NCBI GenBank assembly: GCA_050743365.1
Contig: JBOGFI010000057.1
Coordinates: 1-5,844 of the forward strand
Source: JBOGFI01 sp050743365
Lineage (GTDB): Bacteria; Actinomycetota; Acidimicrobiia; IMCC26256; JACDBD01
Direction of reading: 5' to 3'
Length of the DNA: 5,844 nucleotides
Of this stretch, positions 1-5,365 are shown piece after piece. How positions within the stretch are numbered: position 1 is the first letter of the stretch; each line of letters begins with the position of its first letter. A program made the position numbers and the translations under genes. The notes under the pieces are model-generated. The model did not search any database and was not told the DNA's origin. It was given only the letters and a program-made list of their open reading frames with translations.

Positions 1-697
1 TCCTGGGCCCGATCGGCTCACCCGCGAGCGCGACGCCCTCGTAGCTCGAGAACGCCTCGGCGAGGTCGACGCCGGCGTGCGCCGCGTACTGCTCGATCGC
101 GAGCACCAGCGGGCCCGAGAGGTTGTACCAGGCAGTCGGTCGGAGCTCTTGGCTGAAGCGGATCAGCTGCGGCACGTCGGCGGGCATGTGGTCGAGGAAC
201 AGCGGCGTGGCTCCGATCCCGCGGATCGTGTCGTGGATGCCGGGTCCGCGGAACGTGAACAGGCAGTACGTGAAGTAGTCGCCGGGCCGGGAGCCGAGCT
301 CCCAGAACTCGCGCACGAGCATGCTCGGGCCCCGGCCGGCGTACGGCGCCGGCGTGGGATCGCCGGTCGTGCCCGAGGTGGAGAAGATGGCGCTGAACAC
401 CTCGGTCATCCTCGGGTCGAGGCACAGCAGCCCGCCGTAGGGGTCGCCGTGCCGGTCGCGGAACGACCGGATGGCGTCCTTGTCGATGAACGGCACCTTC
501 TCGTGGAAGTCGTCCATCGTCTCGATGTCGCTTGCGGTGATGCCGGCCGCGTCCCAGGTCTCGCGGATCAGCCCCGATCGCTTGTAGGCCCACGGCAGCA
601 GATCGCCGAGCAGTCTCTCCTCGCGCACGCGCTCGATCTGATCACGCGGCATCGTCTCGATCTCGGGCGAGAAGTAGCGCCGCGAGGGGTCACCCAC
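1..697 (-). CDS. PaaK-type phenylacetate-CoA ligase-like adenylating enzyme, N-terminal half (partial)
   Basis: The visible 232 residues are the N-terminal half of an ATP-dependent acid-CoA ligase of the phenylacetate-CoA ligase (PaaK) branch. Family members of about 430 residues activate a carboxylic acid, often aromatic, to an acyl-AMP and then a CoA thioester in the cytosol. The start region carries the family-like segment YFSPEIETMPRDQ (residues 8-20). The adenylate-forming P-loop is STSGTTGDP at residues 106-114, and a later AGEPIG stretch (225-230) resembles the acyl-AMP-site region. I chose the GTG at 697-695, 8 bp after the aldolase stop, because it keeps the conserved N-terminus. The in-frame ATG at 652 would remove it. 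No strong Shine-Dalgarno sequence lies at either start; a GGGAAG sits about 14 bases upstream, so translation may depend on the gene before it. The C-terminal domain lies beyond the left edge, so integrity is unknown. The substrate is not determined; an aromatic acid is only the family precedent. Confidence 0.85.
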   Translation of the reverse strand, partial: MGDPSRRYFSPEIETMPRDQIERVREERLLGDLLPWAYKRSGLIRETWDAAGITASDIETMDDFHEKVPFIDKDAIRSFRDRHGDPYGGLLCLDPRMTEVFSAIFSTSGTTGDPTPAPYAGRGPSMLVREFWELGSRPGDYFTYCLFTFRGPGIHDTIRGIGATPLFLDHMPADVPQLIRFSQELRPTAWYNLSGPLVLAIEQYAAHAGVDLAEAFSSYEGVALAGEPIGPR

Positions 698-705
698 AGG
701 ACCGA

Positions 706-1368
706 TCAGAACTTCCCGGTGCGCCCGAAGCGGTAGTAGCCCGCGAACTGCTCGTTCACCTCTCTCGGGATCGGGACGACCTCTCCCAGGGCGCGCGCCC
801 CCCACACGATGCCGGCGGTCCGCTCGACGAGCGACGCGATGTGCAGCACGTCCTTGGGGTTCTTGCCCACCGCGAACAGGCCGTGGTTGGCCATGAGGAC
901 CGCGGCCCGCTCGCCGACGCGCTTGGCGACCTCCTCGGCCAGCTCGTCGGTGCCGGTGGTCTTGTAGTCGGCGACCTCGACATCGCCGCCGACGAACACC
1001 ACGAACTCCTCGATCACGGCCGGGATCGGCTGCCGCGTGAGCGCGAACATCGTCGCGAACTTGGCGTGGCAATGCATGGTGGCGTTGATCTCGTCGTGCA
1101 ACCGAAGCGCGCTGAGGTGGAGCGCCTTCTCCGTCGTGGGGCTCCGCTCGCCTTCGAGCACGTTGCCATCGAGGTCGGTGACGACCAGGTCGTCGAGGGT
1201 CATCTCGGTGTAGTCGATCGACGAGGGCGTGAGCACCGCGTGGCCGTTGGGCAGCCGGGCCGACAGGTTGCCCGCAGTCCCCTCGACGAGACCGCTGCGC
1301 AGCATCTCTTTGGCCGTCCAAAGGAGCATGTCCTTGGTCTCCTGCGCGGTCAGCTCGGTCGAGCTCAC
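706..1368 (-). CDS. Class II aldolase/adducin family protein
   Basis: This is a 220-residue protein of the class II (zinc-dependent) aldolase family, which includes L-fuculose-1-phosphate aldolase and ribulose-5-phosphate 4-epimerase. The length is normal for the single-domain enzymes. GTAGNLSAR (residues 30-38) and TPSS (47-50) match the substrate-binding loops. Glu80 in PTTEKALH is placed like the catalytic acid. His99 and His101 (MHCHAKFA) with His162 (ANHGLFAVG) are the expected zinc ligands, so it should be active. It starts at a GTG whose first bases overlap the TGA of the 2-hydroxyacid dehydrogenase gene (4-bp overlap), with a GGAGG seven bases upstream, so the two are probably translationally coupled. 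Family members cleave or epimerise sugar phosphates or hydroxy-keto acids. The actual substrate is not visible, and some relatives are decarboxylases or of unknown activity. Confidence 0.93.
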   Translation of the reverse strand: MSSTELTAQETKDMLLWTAKEMLRSGLVEGTAGNLSARLPNGHAVLTPSSIDYTEMTLDDLVVTDLDGNVLEGERSPTTEKALHLSALRLHDEINATMHCHAKFATMFALTRQPIPAVIEEFVVFVGGDVEVADYKTTGTDELAEEVAKRVGERAAVLMANHGLFAVGKNPKDVLHIASLVERTAGIVWGARALGEVVPIPREVNEQFAGYYRFGRTGKF

Positions 1369-2342
1369 GACAGCACCTCCGGGTTCACGAGGTTCTCGGG
1401 CTTCCCGCCGCCGAGCAGTTGCGCCAGGCCGTCGGCGATGAGCTTGGAGTGGTTCGCCTCGGTGTCGTAGGTCGCGCCGCCGATGTGGGGGGTGAGCACT
1501 GCGTTGCGCACGCCGACGAGAGCGTGCTCGACGGGGAGATGCTCACCCTCGAAGTGGTCGAGACCGGCGCCGCCGAGCTTTCCGCTCCGGAGGGCGGCGA
1601 CGAGCGCCTCGGTGTCGTGGAGCATGGCGCGTGCGGTGTTGAGGTAGACGGCGCCGTCCTTCATGCGGGCGAACTGGTCGGCGCCGATCATCCCCGCCGT
1701 CTCGGGCGTCACGGCGGCATGCATCGACACCACGTCGGCCTCGGCCAGCAGGTCGTCGAGCGAATGGGTTGCGTCGGGCGCGTACGGGTCGTGGGCGATC
1801 ACGCGCATGCCCACGCCCTCGAGCCGCCACCGGGTGGCGCGGCCCACGGCCCCCAGCCCGACCAGACCCGCGGTGCGGCTCGCAAGCTGCCAGGCTCGGA
1901 ACCGTTGGTACGGGATGGTGCCGTCCTTGTAGACGTCGCCGCCGCGCACGTCGGCGTCGGCGCTGACGATGCCGCGGTTGACAGCGAACAAGAGCGCGAT
2001 CGTCATCTCGGCGACCGCGTCGGCGTTCCGGCCCGGCGCCCGCAGCACGGGGATGCCCCGGGCGGTGGCGGCCGCGACATCGACGTTGTTGGGGTCGCCG
2101 CGGCACGACCCGATCGCGACGAGGGGAAGGTCGAGCACCGGGCCCTTCACCGAGTCGGACTCGACGACCAGGAGGGATGCTCCCTCGGCCTTCACGCGCT
2201 CGGCGAGCTGCGCGGCGTTGTAGATGCGCAACGGGTCGTGGTCGATCCAGGGGTCGAGCACCACATCGGCGAGGCCTTCGAGGGTGGCGAGCCCCTCGCC
2301 GCGGAACGGCGCCGTCACCAGCGCGCGCGGGCGATCGGTCAC
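1365..2342 (-). CDS. D-2-hydroxyacid dehydrogenase (phosphoglycerate dehydrogenase-like)
   Basis: This is an NAD(P)-dependent D-isomer-specific 2-hydroxyacid dehydrogenase, which interconverts a 2-keto acid and a D-2-hydroxy acid. Residues here are numbered from the upstream GTG at 2369 (334 residues). The nucleotide-binding loop is GLVGLGAVGR (168-177), and Asp194 in AHDPY is the likely NAD ribose-binding acid. The catalytic set is present: Arg247 in NTARAML, Glu276 in DHFEGE and His295 in TPHIGGAT. The N-terminal substrate domain has SCRGDPNNVDV (88-98), which departs from the usual RAGVGVDNVD pattern and suggests a substrate other than phosphoglycerate. No C-terminal ACT domain is present, so it is not an allosteric SerA. 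I prefer the GTG at 2342 (325 residues) because an AGGAG lies nine bases upstream, while the GTG at 2369 has only a weak GAAG. It is the second gene of the leftward group and overlaps the aldolase gene. The exact substrate is unknown. Confidence 0.92.
   Translation of the reverse strand: MTDRPRALVTAPFRGEGLATLEGLADVVLDPWIDHDPLRIYNAAQLAERVKAEGASLLVVESDSVKGPVLDLPLVAIGSCRGDPNNVDVAAATARGIPVLRAPGRNADAVAEMTIALLFAVNRGIVSADADVRGGDVYKDGTIPYQRFRAWQLASRTAGLVGLGAVGRATRWRLEGVGMRVIAHDPYAPDATHSLDDLLAEADVVSMHAAVTPETAGMIGADQFARMKDGAVYLNTARAMLHDTEALVAALRSGKLGGAGLDHFEGEHLPVEHALVGVRNAVLTPHIGGATYDTEANHSKLIADGLAQLLGGGKPENLVNPEVLS
1376..1380 (-). promoter_or_regulatory. Shine-Dalgarno sequence for the aldolase gene
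   Basis: A GGAGG lies inside the last codons of the dehydrogenase gene, seven bases before the GTG at 1368. It supports the overlapping GTG start and suggests coupled translation of the two proteins. Confidence 0.75.
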
Positions 2343-2351
2343 GTTCGCTTG

Positions 2352-2356
2352 CTCCT
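2352..2356 (-). promoter_or_regulatory. Shine-Dalgarno sequence deciding the dehydrogenase start
   Basis: AGGAG reads leftward and ends nine bases before the GTG at 2342. It is the best ribosome-binding match near this gene and favours that start over the in-frame GTG at 2369. Confidence 0.6.
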
Positions 2357-2370
2357 GCGGGTCGGGCACG

Positions 2371-2413
2371 GGACCGTCATCTTCGCACGAAGCCGAGCTC
2401 GCGCCACCGGTCC
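2371..2413. repeat. Nested inverted repeats between SRPBCC and dehydrogenase genes
   Basis: GGACCG (2371-2376) is the exact reverse complement of CGGTCC (2408-2413). Between them sit a small hairpin, CTTCGCACGAAG (2381-2392), and the palindrome CGAGCTCG (2394-2401). All lie in the 72-bp spacer after the SRPBCC stop. Such arms arise easily by chance in G+C-rich DNA, and no T-tract follows, so this is not a canonical intrinsic terminator. It could be an RNA stem that adjusts expression between the two genes, or nothing. Confidence 0.25.
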
Positions 2414-2414
2414 G

Positions 2415-2903
2415 TCAGCCGGCCGGCTCGACGAGGTCGCCGCGGTACTCGGGGTGCTCGGTGAGCCACCGCGAGGCTCGGCGCATGCTCTCCTCGTTCT
2501 GACGGTTGATGAACCGGTAGATCGGCCCCTCGAACCAGCGGTACGGCAGCTTCGTGAGGTGGTACCGCTCCTCGAACGAGAAGCGCGTCTCGCTCGGGCC
2601 CAGTGGCTCGAGCCGGATCCGCCCCGTCTGATCGTTGCCGGGCTCCCGGGAGATCATGGTGTAGGTGTAACCGCGCCCGGGCTCGACGTCGGTGACCAGC
2701 TCGAGCGCCGAGCCCTCCCGGCCGAACGGCATCTTGTAGATCACCCGGCGGAGCCGGCCGTTGTGGAGCTCGTCGCCCGGCCACAGCACGTCCACCCGCT
2801 TCACCATGGGGGCGTAGTCGGTCCAACGGTCGTAGTCCTGGAACAGCGCCCAGACCCGAGCCGCCGAATGCGGCATCACGAACGAGTAGCGGTGCTCCCG
2901 CAC
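2415..2903 (-). CDS. SRPBCC (START/polyketide cyclase-like) family protein
   Basis: This 162-residue protein matches the SRPBCC fold in its layout, a helix-grip domain that encloses a hydrophobic ligand. The N-terminus (RYSFVMPHSAARVW, residues 5-18) is the typical first strand leading into the first helix. FQDYDRWTDYAP (21-32) follows, then a run of alternating strand-like segments to about residue 120, and a long C-terminal helix from about residue 133 (NRQNEESMRRASRWL). There is no signal peptide or membrane segment, so it should be cytosolic. Family members include aromatase/cyclases, lipid-transfer proteins and coenzyme Q-binding proteins; nothing here picks one role. It starts at GTG 2903 with a G-rich GGGGG six bases upstream; there is no earlier in-frame start close by. 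It is the first gene of the leftward group and faces the shared promoter region. A ligand carrier or cyclase for the pathway intermediate is an inference. Confidence 0.85.
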   Translation of the reverse strand: MREHRYSFVMPHSAARVWALFQDYDRWTDYAPMVKRVDVLWPGDELHNGRLRRVIYKMPFGREGSALELVTDVEPGRGYTYTMISREPGNDQTGRIRLEPLGPSETRFSFEERYHLTKLPYRWFEGPIYRFINRQNEESMRRASRWLTEHPEYRGDLVEPAG

Positions 2904-2933
2904 TTGCGACCCCCGCGGCGTCGGTTCGCGTTC

Positions 2934-2951
2934 CCTGACTATGGTGTCAGG
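2934..2951. promoter_or_regulatory. Candidate operator: perfect 6-6-6 inverted repeat
   Basis: CCTGAC (2934-2939) and GTCAGG (2946-2951) are exact reverse complements separated by TATGGT. The centre is about 40 bp from the leftward GTG and about 60 bp from the rightward ATG, and the repeat brackets the only plausible -10 element. Size and position resemble sites of TetR-type repressors that control acyl-CoA catabolic operons. No regulator gene lies in the window, so the binding protein is unknown. Confidence 0.5.
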
Positions 2952-2961
2952 TTCAGCGGCC

Positions 2962-2990
2962 GGGGGCCGACGAGGGGGGCCGAGGGGGAG
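2962..2990 (+). other. G-run tract in the hydratase leader, overlapping its ribosome site
   Basis: Three runs of five, six and five G (2962-2966, 2974-2979, 2984-2988) lie in the leader just before the enoyl-CoA hydratase gene. The last run includes the GGAG (2987-2990), which is the nearest Shine-Dalgarno-like sequence and sits 11 bases from the ATG, longer than usual. A two-layer G-quadruplex in the mRNA is possible, but there are only three long runs. Chance in G+C-rich DNA is a fair alternative. Confidence 0.3.
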
Positions 2991-3001
2991 ACGCGCGGCC
3001 G

Positions 3002-3811
3002 ATGCCCATCCACTACGAGAAGGACGACGAGCACGTCGTCGTCATCACGATCGATCGGCCCGAGGCCCGCAACTCGGCCGATATGGAGCACTTCTTCCAG
3101 CTGCGCTCCGCGTGGGACCGCTTCGGAGAGGACCCCGACGCCTGGGTTGCCATCATCACCGGCGTCGGTGACGCCTTCTTCACCGGCGCCGACCTCAAGA
3201 AGTACGTCCCCGAGATCACGAAGGTGCAGGAGGAGATCGCCGGCGGCAAGGTGAGCGAGATCGGCGGCTATCAGCTCACCGACGGGACCAAGGCGGTGCT
3301 GCGAGGGGTGAAGCTCTACAAGCCGATCATCGCCGCCGTGAACGGGTTCTGCACCGCCGGCGGCATGGAGATGCTCGGCGGGGTCGACATCCGTGTCGCC
3401 TGTCCCGAGGCCCAGTTCGCCGTCATGGAGCCCAAGCGCGGGCTGTTCGCCGGCGGCGGCACCACCGTGCGGCTGCCGCGTCAGGTCCCGTTCCCCCAGG
3501 CGATGGAGTTCCTGCTTTGCGCCGACCTCATCCCAGCGCAGCGCGCCTACGAGATGGGGCTGCTGAACGCGATCGTCCCTCGAGAGCAGCTCATGGACAA
3601 GGCGTACGAGTTCGCGCGCCGCATCACCGCCAATGCCCCGCTCGCGGTGCAGGCCACGAAGCGCAGCGTGTGGGAGGGGCTCGGGATGAACCTGCGCGAC
3701 GCGTACAAGAACGAGTCGCGGATCAGCTCGGAGATCTTCCAGACCGAGGACGCCAAGGAGGGCCCGAAGGCGTTCGCCGAGAAGCGCAGGCCGAACTGGC
3801 AGGGGAGGTAG
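3002..3811 (+). CDS. Enoyl-CoA hydratase/isomerase family (crotonase fold) protein
   Basis: This 269-residue protein is a crotonase-superfamily enzyme of normal length. These enzymes act on acyl-CoA thioesters in the cytosol, most often adding water to a trans-2-enoyl-CoA in beta-oxidation. The N-terminus has the family pattern VVVITIDRPEARNSAD (residues 12-27). The oxyanion-hole loops are FFTGADLKKY (59-68) and GFCTAGGME (115-123). Glu123 and Glu143 (AVMEPKRG) align with the two catalytic glutamates of classical enoyl-CoA hydratase, so hydratase activity is plausible. Other crotonase reactions, such as isomerase or C-C hydrolase, cannot be excluded. Crotonases often carry an extra stretch after the first oxyanion loop, as here at residues 70-100. 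ATG 3002 fits the usual MPI..E start; its ribosome site is weak and distant. The thiolase-like gene begins 5 bp after the stop, indicating one transcript. Confidence 0.92.
   Translation: MPIHYEKDDEHVVVITIDRPEARNSADMEHFFQLRSAWDRFGEDPDAWVAIITGVGDAFFTGADLKKYVPEITKVQEEIAGGKVSEIGGYQLTDGTKAVLRGVKLYKPIIAAVNGFCTAGGMEMLGGVDIRVACPEAQFAVMEPKRGLFAGGGTTVRLPRQVPFPQAMEFLLCADLIPAQRAYEMGLLNAIVPREQLMDKAYEFARRITANAPLAVQATKRSVWEGLGMNLRDAYKNESRISSEIFQTEDAKEGPKAFAEKRRPNWQGR
3802..3808 (+). promoter_or_regulatory. Shine-Dalgarno sequence deciding the thiolase-like gene start
   Basis: GGGGAGG covers the last hydratase codons, directly before its TAG, and ends eight bases before the GTG at 3817. It is a strong ribosome site and settles the start of the thiolase-like protein, although the reading frame stays open much further upstream. 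Confidence 0.8.
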
Positions 3812-3816
3812 CGGCC

Positions 3817-5343
3817 GTGGCTGCCGTCGACGCCCGGTGGCCCTGCGTTATCGGTGTCGGGCAGCGCACGTGGCATCCCGAGGACGTGGGGGAGCGGGGC
3901 GCGCCCGAGCCCCTGGCCATGTGGGAGGAGGTAGCGCGGGCCGCGGCGGAGGAGACCGGTGCTCGCGATGACGTGCTCGGCCGCCTCGACAGCGCGCAGA
4001 TCGTGTACTGCCAGACGTGGCAGTACGACGACCCCGTCGGGCGGCTCGCCGAGCGTCTCGGCGCATCCCCCCGTCTCCGCTTCTACTCCGGCATCGGCGG
4101 CACGACCCCGCAGGTGCTCGTGCAGGAGCAGGCAGCGGCGATCCTGCGGGGCGAGCTCGACCTTGCGCTCGTGTGCGGCGCCGAGGCGCTGGCGACGAAG
4201 CGCCGTTACAAGCAGCGGGCCGAGCGGTACCCGTACAGCTTCAAGCCGGCGGAGAAGCGGGCCTACCCGTGGGAGGCGCCGTTCCACCCCGCCGAGGTCG
4301 CGCACGAGGTGTTCCAGGCGTGGCTGACGTTCGCGGTGTTCGACAACGCGCGGCGGGCGCACCTCGGTGTCGCGCTCGACGACTACCGGCACGGCCTCGG
4401 TGAGCTCATGGCGCCGATGACCAGGGTGGCGGCGGCGAACCCGAACGCGTGGTTCCGGGTCGAGCGCTCGGCGGAGGAGATCGCCACTACGGCGTCCGCC
4501 AACCGGATGGTCGGCTACCCGTACACCAAGTACATGGTGTCGATCATGGACGTCGACATGGCGGCGGCGGTGATCCTGGCCAGCAAGGAGGCCGCCGACG
4601 CGCTGGGCGTGCCTCCCGACCAGCGTGTGTACCTGCGGGGCTGGTGCTACGCCACCGATCCCACGTACGTGGCCGAGCACACGGAGATGTGGAGGTCGCC
4701 GGCGATGGCGGCGGCCAGCGCGGAGGCAATGCGGGTCGCGGGGATCGGCGTCGACGACCTCGCTCACCTCGACCTGTACAGCTGCTTCGCCAGCTCGGTC
4801 AACTTCGCCCGCGACGCGCTCGGGATCGCCGACGACGACTCCCGCCCGCTCACCGTGACCGGCGGGCTGCCCTATCACGGCGGCGCCGGGTCGAACTACA
4901 TGTCGCATTCGATCGCGACCATGGCCGGGGTGCTGCGGGAGGATCCCGGTTCGTACGGCATGGTGAGCGGCGTGGGGATGCACATGACCAAGCACGTCTA
5001 CGGCGTGTACTCGACCGAGCCGGGACCGGTCGACCCGCCCGAGCAGGACGCGGTCCAAGCCCGCCTGGACACCGCCGGGAAGACCGCGATCACCGACACC
5101 TACGATGGCAAAGCGACGGTCGCGGCCTACTCGATCGTGCACGGGCGCGACGGCGCGCCGGAGTGGGGGGTGGCGGTGTGCGACCTGGCCGAGGGCGGCC
5201 GGACGTACGCGAAGCTGCTCGACGGCGACCTGCTGGCCTCGGCCGAGAAAGAGGAGCTGGTGGGGCGCACGCTCACGCTCGCTCCTACGGCAATCGACAG
5301 CCCGATGGGCGGCGAGACGACGATGAACGTGGGGACCGTGTGA
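3817..5343 (+). CDS. Thiolase-like protein type 1 (TLP1-like), lacking catalytic cysteines; usually annotated acetyl-CoA acetyltransferase
   Basis: This is a 508-residue thiolase-fold protein with an extra C-terminal domain. The N-terminus (VIGVGQRT, residues 11-18) and GELDLALVCGAEAL (112-125) follow the SCP2-thiolase pattern. The nucleophile loop, normally CxS, is GIGGTTPQ (92-99) with no Cys. The NEAF/HDCF loop is YSCF (321-324). The GHP loop region is GGLPYHGGAGSNY (349-361). The final CxG loop is GVGMHMTKH (385-393), again without Cys. Residues from about 420 to 490 form a separate domain (DGKATVAAYSIVHGRDG and onward) that resembles the added domain of Mycobacterium smegmatis TLP1. That protein is known to be monomeric, to carry a C-terminal beta-barrel and to lack thiolase activity. 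So the usual acetyltransferase label should not be taken as function. A non-thiolytic role such as retro-aldol cleavage or acyl-CoA binding is inference. The gene sits between a hydratase and an acyl-CoA dehydrogenase, apparently in one operon. Confidence 0.9.
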   Translation: MAAVDARWPCVIGVGQRTWHPEDVGERGAPEPLAMWEEVARAAAEETGARDDVLGRLDSAQIVYCQTWQYDDPVGRLAERLGASPRLRFYSGIGGTTPQVLVQEQAAAILRGELDLALVCGAEALATKRRYKQRAERYPYSFKPAEKRAYPWEAPFHPAEVAHEVFQAWLTFAVFDNARRAHLGVALDDYRHGLGELMAPMTRVAAANPNAWFRVERSAEEIATTASANRMVGYPYTKYMVSIMDVDMAAAVILASKEAADALGVPPDQRVYLRGWCYATDPTYVAEHTEMWRSPAMAAASAEAMRVAGIGVDDLAHLDLYSCFASSVNFARDALGIADDDSRPLTVTGGLPYHGGAGSNYMSHSIATMAGVLREDPGSYGMVSGVGMHMTKHVYGVYSTEPGPVDPPEQDAVQARLDTAGKTAITDTYDGKATVAAYSIVHGRDGAPEWGVAVCDLAEGGRTYAKLLDGDLLASAEKEELVGRTLTLAPTAIDSPMGGETTMNVGTV

Positions 5344-5352
5344 TCGGCGATC

Positions 5353-5358
5353 GGAGGG
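5353..5358 (+). promoter_or_regulatory. Shine-Dalgarno sequence of the acyl-CoA dehydrogenase gene
   Basis: GGAGGG in the 22-bp spacer after the thiolase-like gene lies seven to eight bases before the ATG at 5366. It is the strongest support for that start and leaves no room for a separate promoter, so the gene is probably cotranscribed with the two before it. Confidence 0.75.
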
Positions 5359-5365
5359 CTTTGTA

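Larger units (their letters stand above)
2904..3001. promoter_or_regulatory. Divergent promoter region between the two operons
   Basis: This 98-bp gap is the only non-coding stretch able to hold promoters for both the leftward SRPBCC group and the rightward enoyl-CoA hydratase group. On the plus strand TATGGT (2940-2945) fits the loose actinobacterial -10 pattern TANNNT and would leave a leader of about 50 bases before the hydratase ATG. I see no convincing -35 element on either strand, and no clear leftward -10. The gap also holds a perfect inverted repeat and a G-rich tract, both listed separately. Confidence 0.6.

Noticed and set aside
77..736. Plus-strand open frame (219 codons) opposite the PaaK-type ligase, and a 191-codon minus-strand frame at 18-593
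   Set aside because: The minus-strand frame with the STSGTTGDP P-loop and PaaK N-terminus explains this region. The other two are Arg-rich shadow frames.
841..1470. Plus-strand open frame opposite the class II aldolase
   Set aside because: It is antisense to a gene with a complete zinc-site motif set. No domain is recognisable in its translation.
2904..2945. TTGCGA (2904-2909) as a -35 box paired with TATGGT
   Set aside because: The spacing is about 30 bases, far from the 16-18 needed, so the pair cannot form a standard promoter.
1419..3254. Long plus-strand open frame (611 codons) opposite the dehydrogenase and SRPBCC genes and into the hydratase gene
   Set aside because: It runs antisense to two well-supported genes and out of frame with the hydratase. 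Its translation is rich in Arg, Gly, Val and His without any recognisable domain. Long antisense frames are expected where third positions are nearly all G or C.
3517..3816. N-terminal extension of the thiolase-like reading frame upstream of its GTG
   Set aside because: The frame stays open inside the hydratase gene, but the extension has no thiolase similarity, and a strong GGGGAGG eight bases before GTG 3817 marks the real start.
3547..5142. Long minus-strand open frame (531 codons) opposite the hydratase and thiolase-like genes
   Set aside because: It lies antisense to two genes with clear family motifs. Its product is a low-complexity Arg/His/Val/Gly-rich sequence, a composition artefact.
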